The notes below the pieces were generated by a model. It did not search any database. It was not told where the DNA came from and saw only the letters and a list, made by a program, of their open reading frames with translations. A DNA stretch of 64,000 nt, taken from assembly GCA_900230115.1 (NCBI GenBank), contig LT907983.1, positions 2,046,001 to 2,110,000 of the forward strand. The letters run 5' to 3'. This stretch comes from Spirosomataceae bacterium TFI 002. GTDB taxonomy: Bacteria; Bacteroidota; Bacteroidia; Cytophagales; Spirosomataceae. Position numbers and translations under genes: made by a program. Below, piece by piece: positions 38,563 through 47,457 of this stretch; within the stretch, counting starts at the first letter, position 1, and every line of letters starts with the position of its first letter.

Positions 38563-39342
38563 ATGGAACCTTTATTGAAAATACTAATCAGCGACACCAA
38601 AGTTATTAGATATTTTAGGAGAACTTTTAGAATGGTGGTTGTTATTGCCTTCGCTTTAGTCCTTTACAGAAAAGCCAAAGGGGAGTATACACCCTTTGAA
38701 GCGTTAGACATCAATACTATTATTTCATTCGTGTGGTCATTTCAAATAATCATTCCTTTCGTATTTTTTATAGTTTCGTATAAGCTAATCGACCTATTCG
38801 ACACATTTTTGTTTTGGCTACTTCAGAAAATTCCATTGTTTATTTTTAATAGTTGGATGCAGAAACCGATCAGGGAGTTGCTTAAGATTCAGAATGAAAG
38901 CCAGTTAGGGATTGACCAATTCAAATCAAGTATAAATACATATGCTTCTAAGAATGAAAAAGCACTAAACCGTATAGCTGGAGTGGTATCAGAGAAACTA
39001 GAAATTTACCTTGGAAGAGACCCTAAGAAAGCTCAAAAAAGGCTCAAAAGGCACAAAAAAGACCTAGAGAAAAAGATTCAACTAAAAACATTTGATTTAA
39101 GGGAGAACATCATATTTGGCTTAACTTTTCTAATAAGTTTAAGAGCTGGTCTATTTTGTTTTTTAGATACCACTACATTTTCATTTCAATTGGTTAGTAT
39201 GTTTATTTATATAATTGCTATTGTAAGTATAATTTCCCTTATCGTCAAACAATACATCGATAGCTCTATCTTTATGGTTTATAAACTGCCGAATAAATAT
39301 TTCGATCTTAAACAACAAGAAAGCTTAATTAACAAAGACTAA
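38563..39342 (+). CDS. Multi-helix membrane protein, unknown
   Basis: 259 residues from the ATG at 38563; the longer reading frame overlaps the previous gene by 139 bases and is unlikely. Membrane helices are seen near residues 22-40 (MVVVIAFALVL), 53-76 (WSFQIIIPFVFFIVSY) and two near the C-terminus (NIIFGLTFLISLRAGLF and MFIYIIAIVSIISLIV). A charged Lys/Arg-rich segment with coiled-coil character lies between. No family is recognised. Twelve bases from the metallopeptidase gene, it may be the last member of the defence operon. Confidence 0.65.
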   Translation: MEPLLKILISDTKVIRYFRRTFRMVVVIAFALVLYRKAKGEYTPFEALDINTIISFVWSFQIIIPFVFFIVSYKLIDLFDTFLFWLLQKIPLFIFNSWMQKPIRELLKIQNESQLGIDQFKSSINTYASKNEKALNRIAGVVSEKLEIYLGRDPKKAQKRLKRHKKDLEKKIQLKTFDLRENIIFGLTFLISLRAGLFCFLDTTTFSFQLVSMFIYIIAIVSIISLIVKQYIDSSIFMVYKLPNKYFDLKQQESLINKD

Positions 39343-39354
39343 ACATAGATGGGA

Positions 39355-39380
39355 GGTCAGCACCGTAGGTAAGACCGTTT
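39355..39380. repeat. Dispersed repeat copy A
   Basis: AGCACCGTAGGTAAGACCGTTT (as 22 bases at 39359-39380, preceded by GGTC) recurs with one change at 45134-45155 and in diverged form at 44412. It lies just after the membrane protein gene. Confidence 0.6.
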
Positions 39381-39492
39381 CCAATGGACGATAATGCTTT
39401 GATAATTACCTTTACAAATCGTATTAACTCCTTTGTCTTAAATTAGAAATTACACATATAATACTAATAGAGAGCTTTATGAACATACAACA

Positions 39493-40689
39493 ATGATCGA
39501 TAATAAGGAAAAAGGAGACATTGGAGAGGACTTCGTTAATCAATTAGCGTATAAGTCTTACTTGAAATATTGGTGCTACCCTAATCCGACAGACATTTGC
39601 GGTGATAAAAAGGAAATTTGCGACTTACTGATATTGTTTCGTGATATCGCAATAATAATTTCCGTTAAAAATCACAATTTCGATGGCAATTATGGGAGAT
39701 ACAAACGAAAAGTAATTGATAAATCTAGTAAGCAACTTAATGGTGCCTATAGAAAACTATTTGCCTCACACAGAGATATTTTCATAAAGCACCCAGATAG
39801 AGAAGCAGAACTGTTTGAACCACAAAAATATAGTAATGTTTATAGACTGACCATCAATGTAGGGGAACAATTTGAACACTATGAGCTTGGTGATCAAACA
39901 GACAATAAGGGATTTATAAATATCCTGAATAGAGACACTTTTGAAGCTATTATATCTGAACTTGATACAATTAAAGACTTTGTAGAATACTTAGACGAGA
40001 GAGAACAATTATTGCTTTCAGGTAAGGGTTTAAACTTCAATTGCCAAGAGAAAGACCTATTAGCAGAGTTTTTAACTAACGAAAGGAAGTTTCCTTTTGA
40101 TTATAGCTCCTCAAACATTCAAGAGTTTAATTTAAATCTAAGCGGTGCTTGGGGAAATTATATCAATAGTGAACCAGTAAGGCGAAAGAAAGAAGCGGAT
40201 AAGGCGAGCTATTTTATAGATAAATTAGTCAAAACGGATATTTTGAAACTGCCCGATGGGGAAGTTTTAGCAAAAGAGTTAATGTACATGGGGCGGATGG
40301 ATAGACGAATGCTTGCTAAAAAACTATTTAGGTTGGTAGCGAAATATGAAAACCAAGATGATGTGTTTGCTAGAAGCTATTCAGAATATAATGGAATTGG
40401 ACATCTATTAATTTATTATCCACCAAATCGAAAAGAAACAGAGGTTGATGAGTTCATTCGGATTGCAATGCAAATATATGCTTACAAAACAAACTTTAGC
40501 GAGCGAGAGATAATAGTCTTGGCTGCCACCAGAGGGCTAAAACAATGGAAGTTTGTGATGTTTCAAGCAGACCCGCCAATTCCAGACAACGTAAAAAGTT
40601 ATCTAGACAAATTAATCGAGCAATTTGGCTGGTTTAAGGATATGAAGACTTTCTACTACGAAGAGGAAGAATATCCATCAGAAAGCTAA
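39493..40689 (+). CDS. Nuclease-like protein, N-terminal PD-(D/E)XK-type fold suspected
   Basis: 398 residues. KGDIGEDFVNQL followed by EICDLLILF and IAIIISVKNH resembles restriction-endonuclease-fold proteins such as NERD: Glu12, Asp44 and Lys59. The usual Glu of the E-x-K motif is Ser57, so activity is uncertain. The rest (residues 100-398) is helical and unrecognised. Flanked by repeat copy A and a PLD nuclease gene on the same strand, it is probably part of a two-gene defence cassette. Confidence is good that it is a gene, modest for function. Confidence 0.6.
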   Translation: MIDNKEKGDIGEDFVNQLAYKSYLKYWCYPNPTDICGDKKEICDLLILFRDIAIIISVKNHNFDGNYGRYKRKVIDKSSKQLNGAYRKLFASHRDIFIKHPDREAELFEPQKYSNVYRLTINVGEQFEHYELGDQTDNKGFINILNRDTFEAIISELDTIKDFVEYLDEREQLLLSGKGLNFNCQEKDLLAEFLTNERKFPFDYSSSNIQEFNLNLSGAWGNYINSEPVRRKKEADKASYFIDKLVKTDILKLPDGEVLAKELMYMGRMDRRMLAKKLFRLVAKYENQDDVFARSYSEYNGIGHLLIYYPPNRKETEVDEFIRIAMQIYAYKTNFSEREIIVLAATRGLKQWKFVMFQADPPIPDNVKSYLDKLIEQFGWFKDMKTFYYEEEEYPSES

Positions 40690-40792
40690 AGGATGAAAGC
40701 ATATTTAATAGAAAAAGTAAAATGACTTTCAGAGAAGTAGAAGATTCTGTATTTAAGTGAATGAGCCCGCGACCACAATTATAAACTAAAAA

Positions 40793-41872
40793 ATGACTAA
40801 AGAAATAATAAATAACCTAACAAGGGAAAATCACTTTGAACGATTAAAACGGAGTTTTAAAAATGCTTTGGAGGTTTTAATTGTGAGTCCTTTTATTTCT
40901 AGCTCTGTTGACTTTTTTCCATTTGACGCCTTGAAGAAGTTAGAAAAATTAACGCTAGTAACAACCCTAAAACCAAATGATTTGGATCAATACTCGAAAG
41001 TTGCTTTTTTTAAAACGCTATGTGAATTTTGTGATGTAAAGGATATAGAGTTGTCGATTTTAATTGAAAATTCCCTTCATGGAAAAGTTTATATCTCAAA
41101 ATACGAGGATGAAACAATGGAAGCGATTATAACTTCTGCAAACTTTACAAACAATGGATTAAGGCTAAATAATGAATGGGGAACTGTAATTACTGATGCG
41201 GCACAAGTTGAGGAACTTAAATATGGCATTCTCAGTAGAGTAGCACTAGAGCCCTTACAACGGTATCATATTGATAACTTTCTTTCAGCAATATTACAAA
41301 ACCCAATAATTCAATCGGACAGAACCCTTACATCCCTTGATCTCACTGAAAACATTAAATTAAAAAATACTCCATTTATACCAGGCAAAAATATAAACTA
41401 TTGGCTTAAACCTATTGGCGTAAGTACGGATTTAGTCCCTAAGAACAAAGTATTTGATGAAATAGATACCGATTTACATTTCTCTAAATTAAAACCAAAA
41501 GGAGTAAAAGAAGGTGATATTTTAATATGTTACGCAGTTGGCCACTTAAATATTATATCAGTCTATAAAGTGAAATCTGAAGTAAAATATACTGGAAATG
41601 AAAACGATAGGTGGCCGTATTTTGTAATTGGCGAAAACCTAACACCCTACTATGGACAATCTTGGAATCAACAAGGTATTACAATAACTAATCAAAAAAA
41701 ACAAGTGTTAGAAAAAGGAGAATTCAACGTTACACCAAGTGGTAAGAATTCCTTTGGTAGTTTAATGCAAGGTGCTGACAAATTAAGAATCACTCCCGAA
41801 TTTGGACAATATTTAATTGATAAAATAGTAAGTATTGACACAGTACTAAAAGCAAAGACTATTCATGCTTAA
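40793..41872 (+). CDS. PLD-type nuclease with C-terminal EVE-like domain
   Basis: 359 residues. An HKD motif spans SLHGKVYISK (His96, Lys98) with AIITSANFTNNGL (Ser115, Asn117). One HKD motif suggests dimer formation, as in NgoFVII/BfiI-type restriction enzymes. Residues about 195-290 (NYWLKPIG ... KEGDILICYAVGHLNIISVY ... RWPYFV) look like an EVE/PUA-type domain that reads modified bases. It may therefore cut DNA with modified bases; this is inference. A terminator follows, facing a minus-strand gene. Confidence 0.7.
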   Translation: MTKEIINNLTRENHFERLKRSFKNALEVLIVSPFISSSVDFFPFDALKKLEKLTLVTTLKPNDLDQYSKVAFFKTLCEFCDVKDIELSILIENSLHGKVYISKYEDETMEAIITSANFTNNGLRLNNEWGTVITDAAQVEELKYGILSRVALEPLQRYHIDNFLSAILQNPIIQSDRTLTSLDLTENIKLKNTPFIPGKNINYWLKPIGVSTDLVPKNKVFDEIDTDLHFSKLKPKGVKEGDILICYAVGHLNIISVYKVKSEVKYTGNENDRWPYFVIGENLTPYYGQSWNQQGITITNQKKQVLEKGEFNVTPSGKNSFGSLMQGADKLRITPEFGQYLIDKIVSIDTVLKAKTIHA

Positions 41873-41878
41873 CAATTC

Positions 41879-41908
41879 GTAGGCCTTAGTTTAAGCTACC
41901 TTTTTTTA
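41879..41908 (+). terminator. Rho-independent terminator after the PLD nuclease
   Basis: GTAG-GC-CTTA with TAAG-CTAC, a stem of eight pairs with a two-base bulge and GTT loop, precedes seven T. Confidence 0.65.
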
Positions 41909-41936
41909 TCGTTTTCCCTTGCGTAGCGATGTCAAT

Positions 41937-42809
41937 CTACTCGCAATCACACTTAACCCTAATTAATGCCGTTTTACAATTCCAACTTGGCTCCCCAGTG
42001 CAAACAGAGACCCTATAATATCTATCGCCCCCATTGTTTGGTAAGCTTCCAGAAATTAAAGGTGTATTTTGTCTACTAGCAGAACCAACAAAATCGTTAC
42101 CAGTACTGTTGACTGTCGATAAGTATTGTAAATTCAAATTATTAGGAGCGATACCATTAAACCAAGTCCCCCATTCATATTGATTGGTTCTGTTCCAATA
42201 TCTATCACTTTCTTGGACATTTATGGAATACTTTGATTCACATTGACATAATGAGGCATCAATTTTAATATTGCCACTACAAACATCTATTGGTGTATCA
42301 CCAAATATAGCTTGTCCGTTAATTGTATAGTTGGGCGTAGCTGGTTTGTTTGAAATGTCTAAATAGTTTGGGGAAGTTTCATTAATCCATGTTTCCCACT
42401 TTTTAAATATCCACCAACCTTCATGTTTTTCTATAAAAAGTTGAACCTGATATCTGCCAGGCGGTAAGATTAAGTTTGAAAAAACATCCGAGAAGCCCTG
42501 GTTACTTGGAGTCCAATTTGTTAAGCTTACATAACCACCCCTTTCCAAAAATTTATTTCCATTTCTTAAGAGAATCCATTTGATATTATAATAACCAGTA
42601 ATTGAAAACGGTAAAAATCTCCATCCTGTCACTGTCACTGTTTCGGGCTGGCAAATATCATAACTTGTACTTATAGAATTATCATGACTGGGCCCAAGAA
42701 TAACGTTCCCTAAACTGCTTCTAGCAGAAATCACGGGTCGATTTGCTTGCGAAAACGTAAATGATATAACAAGTATTGATAATAAAGATGTTATAATTAA
42801 ATTTCTCAT
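41937..42809 (-). CDS. Secreted protein, unknown
   Basis: 290 residues. The start at 42809 (MRNLIITSLLSILVISFTFSQ) gives a clean signal peptide; a longer frame to 42869 adds 20 unlikely residues. The mature protein is Asn/Ser/Trp-rich with beta character and Cys pairs (ASLCQCESKYS, NCKTALIRVKCDCE), consistent with an Ig-like secreted fold. No family is recognised and no sorting domain is seen. It is in a run of Bacteroidota secreted genes lying within the island. Confidence 0.65.
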   Translation of the reverse strand: MRNLIITSLLSILVISFTFSQANRPVISARSSLGNVILGPSHDNSISTSYDICQPETVTVTGWRFLPFSITGYYNIKWILLRNGNKFLERGGYVSLTNWTPSNQGFSDVFSNLILPPGRYQVQLFIEKHEGWWIFKKWETWINETSPNYLDISNKPATPNYTINGQAIFGDTPIDVCSGNIKIDASLCQCESKYSINVQESDRYWNRTNQYEWGTWFNGIAPNNLNLQYLSTVNSTGNDFVGSASRQNTPLISGSLPNNGGDRYYRVSVCTGEPSWNCKTALIRVKCDCE

Positions 42810-43007
42810 TTTGCTTTTAATTTTAATGAACACTTTTCGATAAATAGAATATAAAAAAGACTTGTACATCTTTTTTATAAGCAGAAAGATGTCTCAAAAT
42901 TCCGCAATATCGTGCGACTATTCAATCCCTAATATTAGGGATATCAACATCAGGTTAATATGAAATTTTAAAAAACGGATACTTGGAGAAAAATCAACTT
43001 ATTTGGA

Positions 43008-43070
43008 GCTTCCCCATTCCCTGCCTTTGGCGGGAATGGTGTCAGGCTGTCTGTTACAGGTTCTCGTTCT
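43008..43070. repeat. Hairpin repeat, copy 1
   Basis: The palindrome CCATTCCC-T-GCC-TTT-GGC-GGGAATGG is flanked by GCTTC on the left and by a segment ending in CAGGCTGT ... TACAGG ... TCTC on the right. A second copy lies at 55036-55096 with the hairpin core in the opposite orientation. The 434-base gap (42810-43243) has no gene that I can support. Confidence 0.55.
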
Positions 43071-43243
43071 GCTAAAGCTTCACTGTGGGCTATCCACTAG
43101 CATTCTTAAGCCGGGCGTGTTGCTATAGTTGTAACATACTTTATAAATGGATCGGTGCTCAAGAAGTAGGTGATTAAAGACCCCTCCATTCAATAACTTG
43201 GATTGAAACAAAACCACATCAGTTCGAATTAGAGATAGAACCT

Positions 43244-44287
43244 TTATTCATTACTTGCCTCCTTTTTGGCCTTCAACGATACCCTTTCCAGTTCCTTATG
43301 TATTTTTTGTTTCAATAGTTCACGGTCTGGCAGTTCAGTAAGATATTCAGCTACTTTGATACCTGCACTCTCAAGCTGGAGCAGTTCTATTTGCTCATGT
43401 CCACCCTCAGCACAAAGAATCAAGCCCAGCGGAGTATCTTCCCCACTTTGTTTTTCGTTTTTATCGAGCCACCGCAAGTACAGTTCCATTTGCCCTTTAT
43501 AAGCTGCTTTAAATTTGCCCAGTTTTAGCTCAATAGCAATGAGCCGCTTGAGCTTTCGGTGGTAAAAAAGCAAATCTAGGTGAAAGTCTTCGCCATCAAT
43601 GATCATGCGTTTTTGACGCTCCACAAAACTAAAACCAACTCCCAATTCCATGATAAACTGCTCCAGTGAATTAACCAGGCTTTGTTCCAAATCCTTTTCA
43701 CTATACATACCTTTGAGACCAGCAAAATCTAAAAAGTAGGGACTTTTAAAAATCAAATCAGGCGAAAAACTTTCGCCTTTTCGCATTTGACTAAGCTCTG
43801 CAGGTATAGCCCCTTCATCTTGACCACTAATAAGCGTTCGCTCGTAGAGCATCCCATCTATTTTAGTCCTAAGGGTATCTCTACCCCAAGTTTCTGCCAT
43901 AGCCATGGTAAGATAAAAATCTCTTTTCACCTCTTCTTTCAGTACTAAAAGTTCTATAAAATGAGACCAGCTCAATTTGGTCGCAGCCTGCGACACAATT
44001 TGAAAATCAGGGAATAGCTCAGCAAACTGCATCATTCTGCGGATATTCCTTTCTTGAAAACCCCGCTTGCCATATTGCACCTGCAATGCGGTCGCAAGCT
44101 GCGACACAATCTGTTTACCGTATTCCGCCCGTTCATTATTGAGCAGTTCTCTATTGATTACCTCGCCAATTTGCCAATACAAGAGCGTCATACTTTGGTT
44201 CGCTGTCTGGGCTACCACACGCCTGGCCTCTTCAATCAAACCGCTTATTTCACTAAAAAGAGCTTCTGGCACTTTTTTTAATTCCAT
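43244..44287 (-). CDS. YhcG/DUF1016-type PD-(D/E)XK nuclease
   Basis: 347 residues. The N-terminal helical domain contains LLYWQIGEVINREL and QLATALQVQYGKRGFQERNI, typical of DUF1016 (YhcG). The C-terminal nuclease has DFHLDLLFYHRKL and LIAIELKLGKF, giving the Asp ... Glu-x-Lys active site. The family is common in mobile islands and near type I R-M genes; its target is not settled. It is on the minus strand with no cotranscribed partner, and starts about 140 bases from the glycosylase-like pseudogene. Confidence 0.88.
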   Translation of the reverse strand: MELKKVPEALFSEISGLIEEARRVVAQTANQSMTLLYWQIGEVINRELLNNERAEYGKQIVSQLATALQVQYGKRGFQERNIRRMMQFAELFPDFQIVSQAATKLSWSHFIELLVLKEEVKRDFYLTMAMAETWGRDTLRTKIDGMLYERTLISGQDEGAIPAELSQMRKGESFSPDLIFKSPYFLDFAGLKGMYSEKDLEQSLVNSLEQFIMELGVGFSFVERQKRMIIDGEDFHLDLLFYHRKLKRLIAIELKLGKFKAAYKGQMELYLRWLDKNEKQSGEDTPLGLILCAEGGHEQIELLQLESAGIKVAEYLTELPDRELLKQKIHKELERVSLKAKKEASNE

Positions 44288-44411
44288 ATAATTCCTGTTT
44301 TCTGACGGTGAGCATTTACATCGTTTTCCAGCTCCAAATGGTAAAGATAAAATTTCCTATATTCTCATTCCCATTTGCCTCTAGCCATAATAAGAAATAA
44401 ACGCAATCAAT

Positions 44412-44440
44412 AGGTCAGCATCACAGGTCAGGCCGATCGC
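44412..44440. repeat. Dispersed repeat copy C (diverged)
   Basis: AGGTCAGCATCACAGGTCAGG is a diverged form of the repeat at 39355 and 45134. It overlaps the last codons of the glycosylase-like pseudogene. Confidence 0.45.
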
Positions 44441-44972
44441 CAATCGCTTTATTATATGCCTCCAAAGCTTCCCTCTTCTTAAAGTATTTAGGTGCAGAAG
44501 GATGATACCAATAACATACCTTCGCCCCATTAAAATCAACATCCAAATGATCCAGCCATCCGCCTAATTGCTTTCCAAGTACAATAACGATGCTTGGCTC
44601 CAATTCTTCGAGCACCTTTTCCAGAGCACCTTTTGAAGACCTAAACATTTCTTCTGTAGGACGAACCCTAGACTTATCACCAACAAAGCCCTGCACATAA
44701 TTATAAAATACAACTGTTTCCCAAAAAGCTCTTGCCGTTTCATCGTCTAAATAAGTTTCAAGCCTACCAGTTAAAACCTAATCAATAGTTGTAAAAAAGC
44801 GATGCCTCCTACCTTTCGCCCTTTCCAAGTGATACCGCAGTACATCTTTAGTATATTCATCATTCAACTCATCCCCATGTTTATTATAATGAGATTCTCC
44901 CAGAATCAATACTTTCATCTCTTGCTCATCGTATCTGAAGCCAACTGCTGGTTTAAAAATTACGTTTGTCAT
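44421..44972 (-). pseudogene. Uracil-DNA-glycosylase-like gene with one in-frame amber codon
   Basis: Two open segments (44972-44781 and 44777-44421) are in the same frame, separated only by a TAG at 44778-44780. Together they would code for about 183 residues: KVLILGESHYNKHGDEL, then RRHRFFTTID, stop, VLTGRLETYLDDETARAFW, and PSIVIVLGKQLGGWLDHL, ending in YWYHPSAPKY. The ILGE and YHPS patterns resemble the uracil-DNA glycosylase superfamily, but this is not firm. A single nonsense change suggests recent loss, or readthrough. No frameshift is seen. Confidence 0.65.
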
Positions 44973-45133
44973 AAATTGTTTTTTTAATGTTCCCTCACGG
45001 GTCTATTTATCGTATTTATATGCTATGGTAGCCTTTTGATCCTATTTTTTAGACATTATTTATTTAGGCGGGCCACTGCTACTATGCCTATGCCCCTATC
45101 AAGTAACCCAAGTCAAAGTCAATCAAAAGCGTT

Positions 45134-45155
45134 AGCACCGTAGGTCAGACCGTTT
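45134..45155. repeat. Dispersed repeat copy B
   Basis: A 22-base match to copy A with one difference (C for A at the 13th position), followed by a partial second unit (GCACCGCAATTCAGAC). It lies in the 351-base gap 44973-45323, which holds no gene. Confidence 0.6.
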
Positions 45156-45323
45156 TTCGCACCGCAATTCAGACTGGCCTAAATAGGGTGTTTTCCCCCT
45201 AGGTTATTAATTGTTTCTTGAATTCTTTTGCATGTCTATAAATTTAATAATCTCACTTTTGAAACAACCTCTTGATTTAATGACCGTGCCACATTAATAT
45301 TTTATAAATCCTAAATAGCAACA

Positions 45324-45908
45324 ATGATTTTAACCAGACTTTTATCACTCGTTTTTCTATTCTTGTGTATGTACCCCCTTAATGCACAAAAAACAGATGC
45401 CCAAAAGGTAGCTACTAAGCATCAGAAAAAAGCACATAAAGATCCAAAAATGACAGTAGATGTTACCCAGAATGGAAAAAACCCTGTGGTCTATTATGAC
45501 TACGATATTATTTATGACGATCCAGGTTTTACGGCCCCGCTAACTGGCAATCCAGGTTCGATTGACCTTAGTGATATTCATGTAGGGGACAATACTGTTG
45601 CTCTAAGGCTTGGTCATAAAAACGACCTTATTCTTGTGCTATTTGTAGAGAAGAATAATAAAAAGATAACTGGGGTTTATCGATATTTTTGGAGAATTCA
45701 AGACGGGGTCGATATACAAGTTAAATTAACAAGTAATGAAGACGTATTAGTCGTTTATGGAAACAACCATGACATTAATCGAAGACTGCATTTCGACACA
45801 CAAACGAAACAGTGGCAAAGAGGGCCAGAAAATCGTGTTCATAAAACAAGCAAGAAGAATTACTTTCCACCTGGAGGAGAATATGTTTCAACAGTTAAGG
45901 TTAAGTGA
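45324..45908 (+). CDS. Secreted protein, unknown
   Basis: 194 residues with a signal peptide (LTRLLSLVFLFLCMYPLNAQ). The mature start is Lys/Gln-rich (TDAQKVATKHQKKAHKD), followed by a beta-rich region (VVYYDYDIIYDDPGF, KITGVYRYFWRIQ). No family or sorting domain is recognised. The next secreted gene starts 41 bases downstream in the same direction, so the two probably form an operon. Confidence 0.65.
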   Translation: MILTRLLSLVFLFLCMYPLNAQKTDAQKVATKHQKKAHKDPKMTVDVTQNGKNPVVYYDYDIIYDDPGFTAPLTGNPGSIDLSDIHVGDNTVALRLGHKNDLILVLFVEKNNKKITGVYRYFWRIQDGVDIQVKLTSNEDVLVVYGNNHDINRRLHFDTQTKQWQRGPENRVHKTSKKNYFPPGGEYVSTVKVK

Positions 45909-45949
45909 TCCTAAGTTTTTAAAATCAATGCATCAATTAAATACATGAC

Positions 45950-47377
45950 ATGAAAACTATCTTAATTTTAATCATTACATTTTTTGCCATAAATCCTTTA
46001 GCTGCTCAAAAGAGTAAAGTCAAGATTACGGTAGTGAATGAATCTACAAACTCGGCAAAAGGAAGGGTAAGGATAAGCCCTGATTATAGTTCACAAGGCG
46101 AACCATTAATATTTTTTGAGCTTGCTCCTGGAGAAAGAAAAGACACAACAATCAAAGTTCTGCGTTACAATTATCTATTTGCAGAAGCAACCTTATCGGA
46201 TGGCAATAAAAAGGTTGGAGAATTAGCTAGAATTGATCCTAAACTTTTAAAGCTAAAGAACGAAACGTTTGCTGCAATAATTGAAGACAAAGATTTTGAC
46301 GGAAAGGAAAATAAAATTAACCTAGACGACATTCCCAAATCTGAAGTTTTCCCAAGCTTAACGGGTATAAATTTTATCAATAAAACTAAAAAGCCTTTGC
46401 CTCTTTCTGCTCTATATTCAGAACACTTAGGTGGGCTTGTTCTTTATTGGAAAGGTGAAAATGGGCAGTTTAATAAAGTTACTGAAGTCCCACCCTTAGC
46501 CTTAGGTGTTACAATGAAAAATATAGAATATGGCAAGGAAACCAAAGAGGAGTCAATCAAGTTTCTATCTGAAAGCGGCAGCTCTTTAAATCTTTCAATA
46601 CCCACTCTTGGGGCTGCAGGGTTTGTATATGAAACCTCGTATCTATATCAGCTTAATACCTTGCTGTCTAATTATGGTTTTGTTGAATATAAATCTCCAC
46701 AAGAGCCAAATGCTCTTATAAAAGGATTCGACAATATGCCATATTTCTGGGCTTATTCACTCGTTGCCAGTGCCGAAAAATACCCAGACAAAAACCTTGA
46801 AATAGCTCAAGTCAATAAAGCTTTTGTTTTTGAGGGTGTTTACCACGAACTAAAGAAACATAAACAAACGGAATCTAATATTGATGGCTCGGTAAGTTCG
46901 TTCTTAACAACAAAAGGACGTTTTTTAAAGGAAGAGTCTGAGACCAAAAAGAAAATTATTGGCAGTAGTTATCTAGGATACTGGGTTGAGGAGTCTAGTG
47001 AAAACACATATACATTTCTCTTATCATTCGCTCGGCAGAGAATAATTAAAATAATAGCTGAGACAATCATTTCATATGAAAACCAAAAGGCCGCAGAAGA
47101 ATATTACGAAAGTGTTCGAGTCGATATTCCTAGCCTCCCTAAATGGGATTCAGACAGGTTTGCTCTTTCAAAGTCTCTTAATATCATTTCTTCAGAGGAA
47201 CTAAATAACCTTGGAGGAACAACAATACTTGAAACAATTCCCGCAGGAATTAAGACCTACACAAAAACAAATCCAGATGGCTCAACTTCAACAGAAATTT
47301 TTAAGGTCGATAAGCTTAAAATACTTGAAGGCGAGCAAATGGTTAAACAAGGAAGAGCTGTTTTAGACGGTCCTTAA
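45950..47377 (+). CDS. Secreted protein, unknown, paired with the preceding gene
   Basis: 475 residues with a signal peptide (KTILILIITFFAINPLAAQ). It has an N-terminal beta region (KVKITVVNESTNSAKGRVRI), a helical middle (about residues 200-420) and no known catalytic motif. No sorting domain is seen. It follows the 194-residue secreted gene after 41 bases. The function is unknown, and whether the pair belongs to the defence island or to the host is not clear. Confidence 0.65.
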   Translation: MKTILILIITFFAINPLAAQKSKVKITVVNESTNSAKGRVRISPDYSSQGEPLIFFELAPGERKDTTIKVLRYNYLFAEATLSDGNKKVGELARIDPKLLKLKNETFAAIIEDKDFDGKENKINLDDIPKSEVFPSLTGINFINKTKKPLPLSALYSEHLGGLVLYWKGENGQFNKVTEVPPLALGVTMKNIEYGKETKEESIKFLSESGSSLNLSIPTLGAAGFVYETSYLYQLNTLLSNYGFVEYKSPQEPNALIKGFDNMPYFWAYSLVASAEKYPDKNLEIAQVNKAFVFEGVYHELKKHKQTESNIDGSVSSFLTTKGRFLKEESETKKKIIGSSYLGYWVEESSENTYTFLLSFARQRIIKIIAETIISYENQKAAEEYYESVRVDIPSLPKWDSDRFALSKSLNIISSEELNNLGGTTILETIPAGIKTYTKTNPDGSTSTEIFKVDKLKILEGEQMVKQGRAVLDGP

Positions 47378-47457
47378 AAGAGGCTAACATCGATCAATAA
47401 TACTACTATCAACACTTCAGATGAGCCTAAAGTGTCATAGCCTTATGTTATAACCTC

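Noticed and set aside
39355-45155. CRISPR array formed by the short repeats
   Set aside because: Copies are kilobases apart with genes between; there are no regular spacers and no cas genes in the window.
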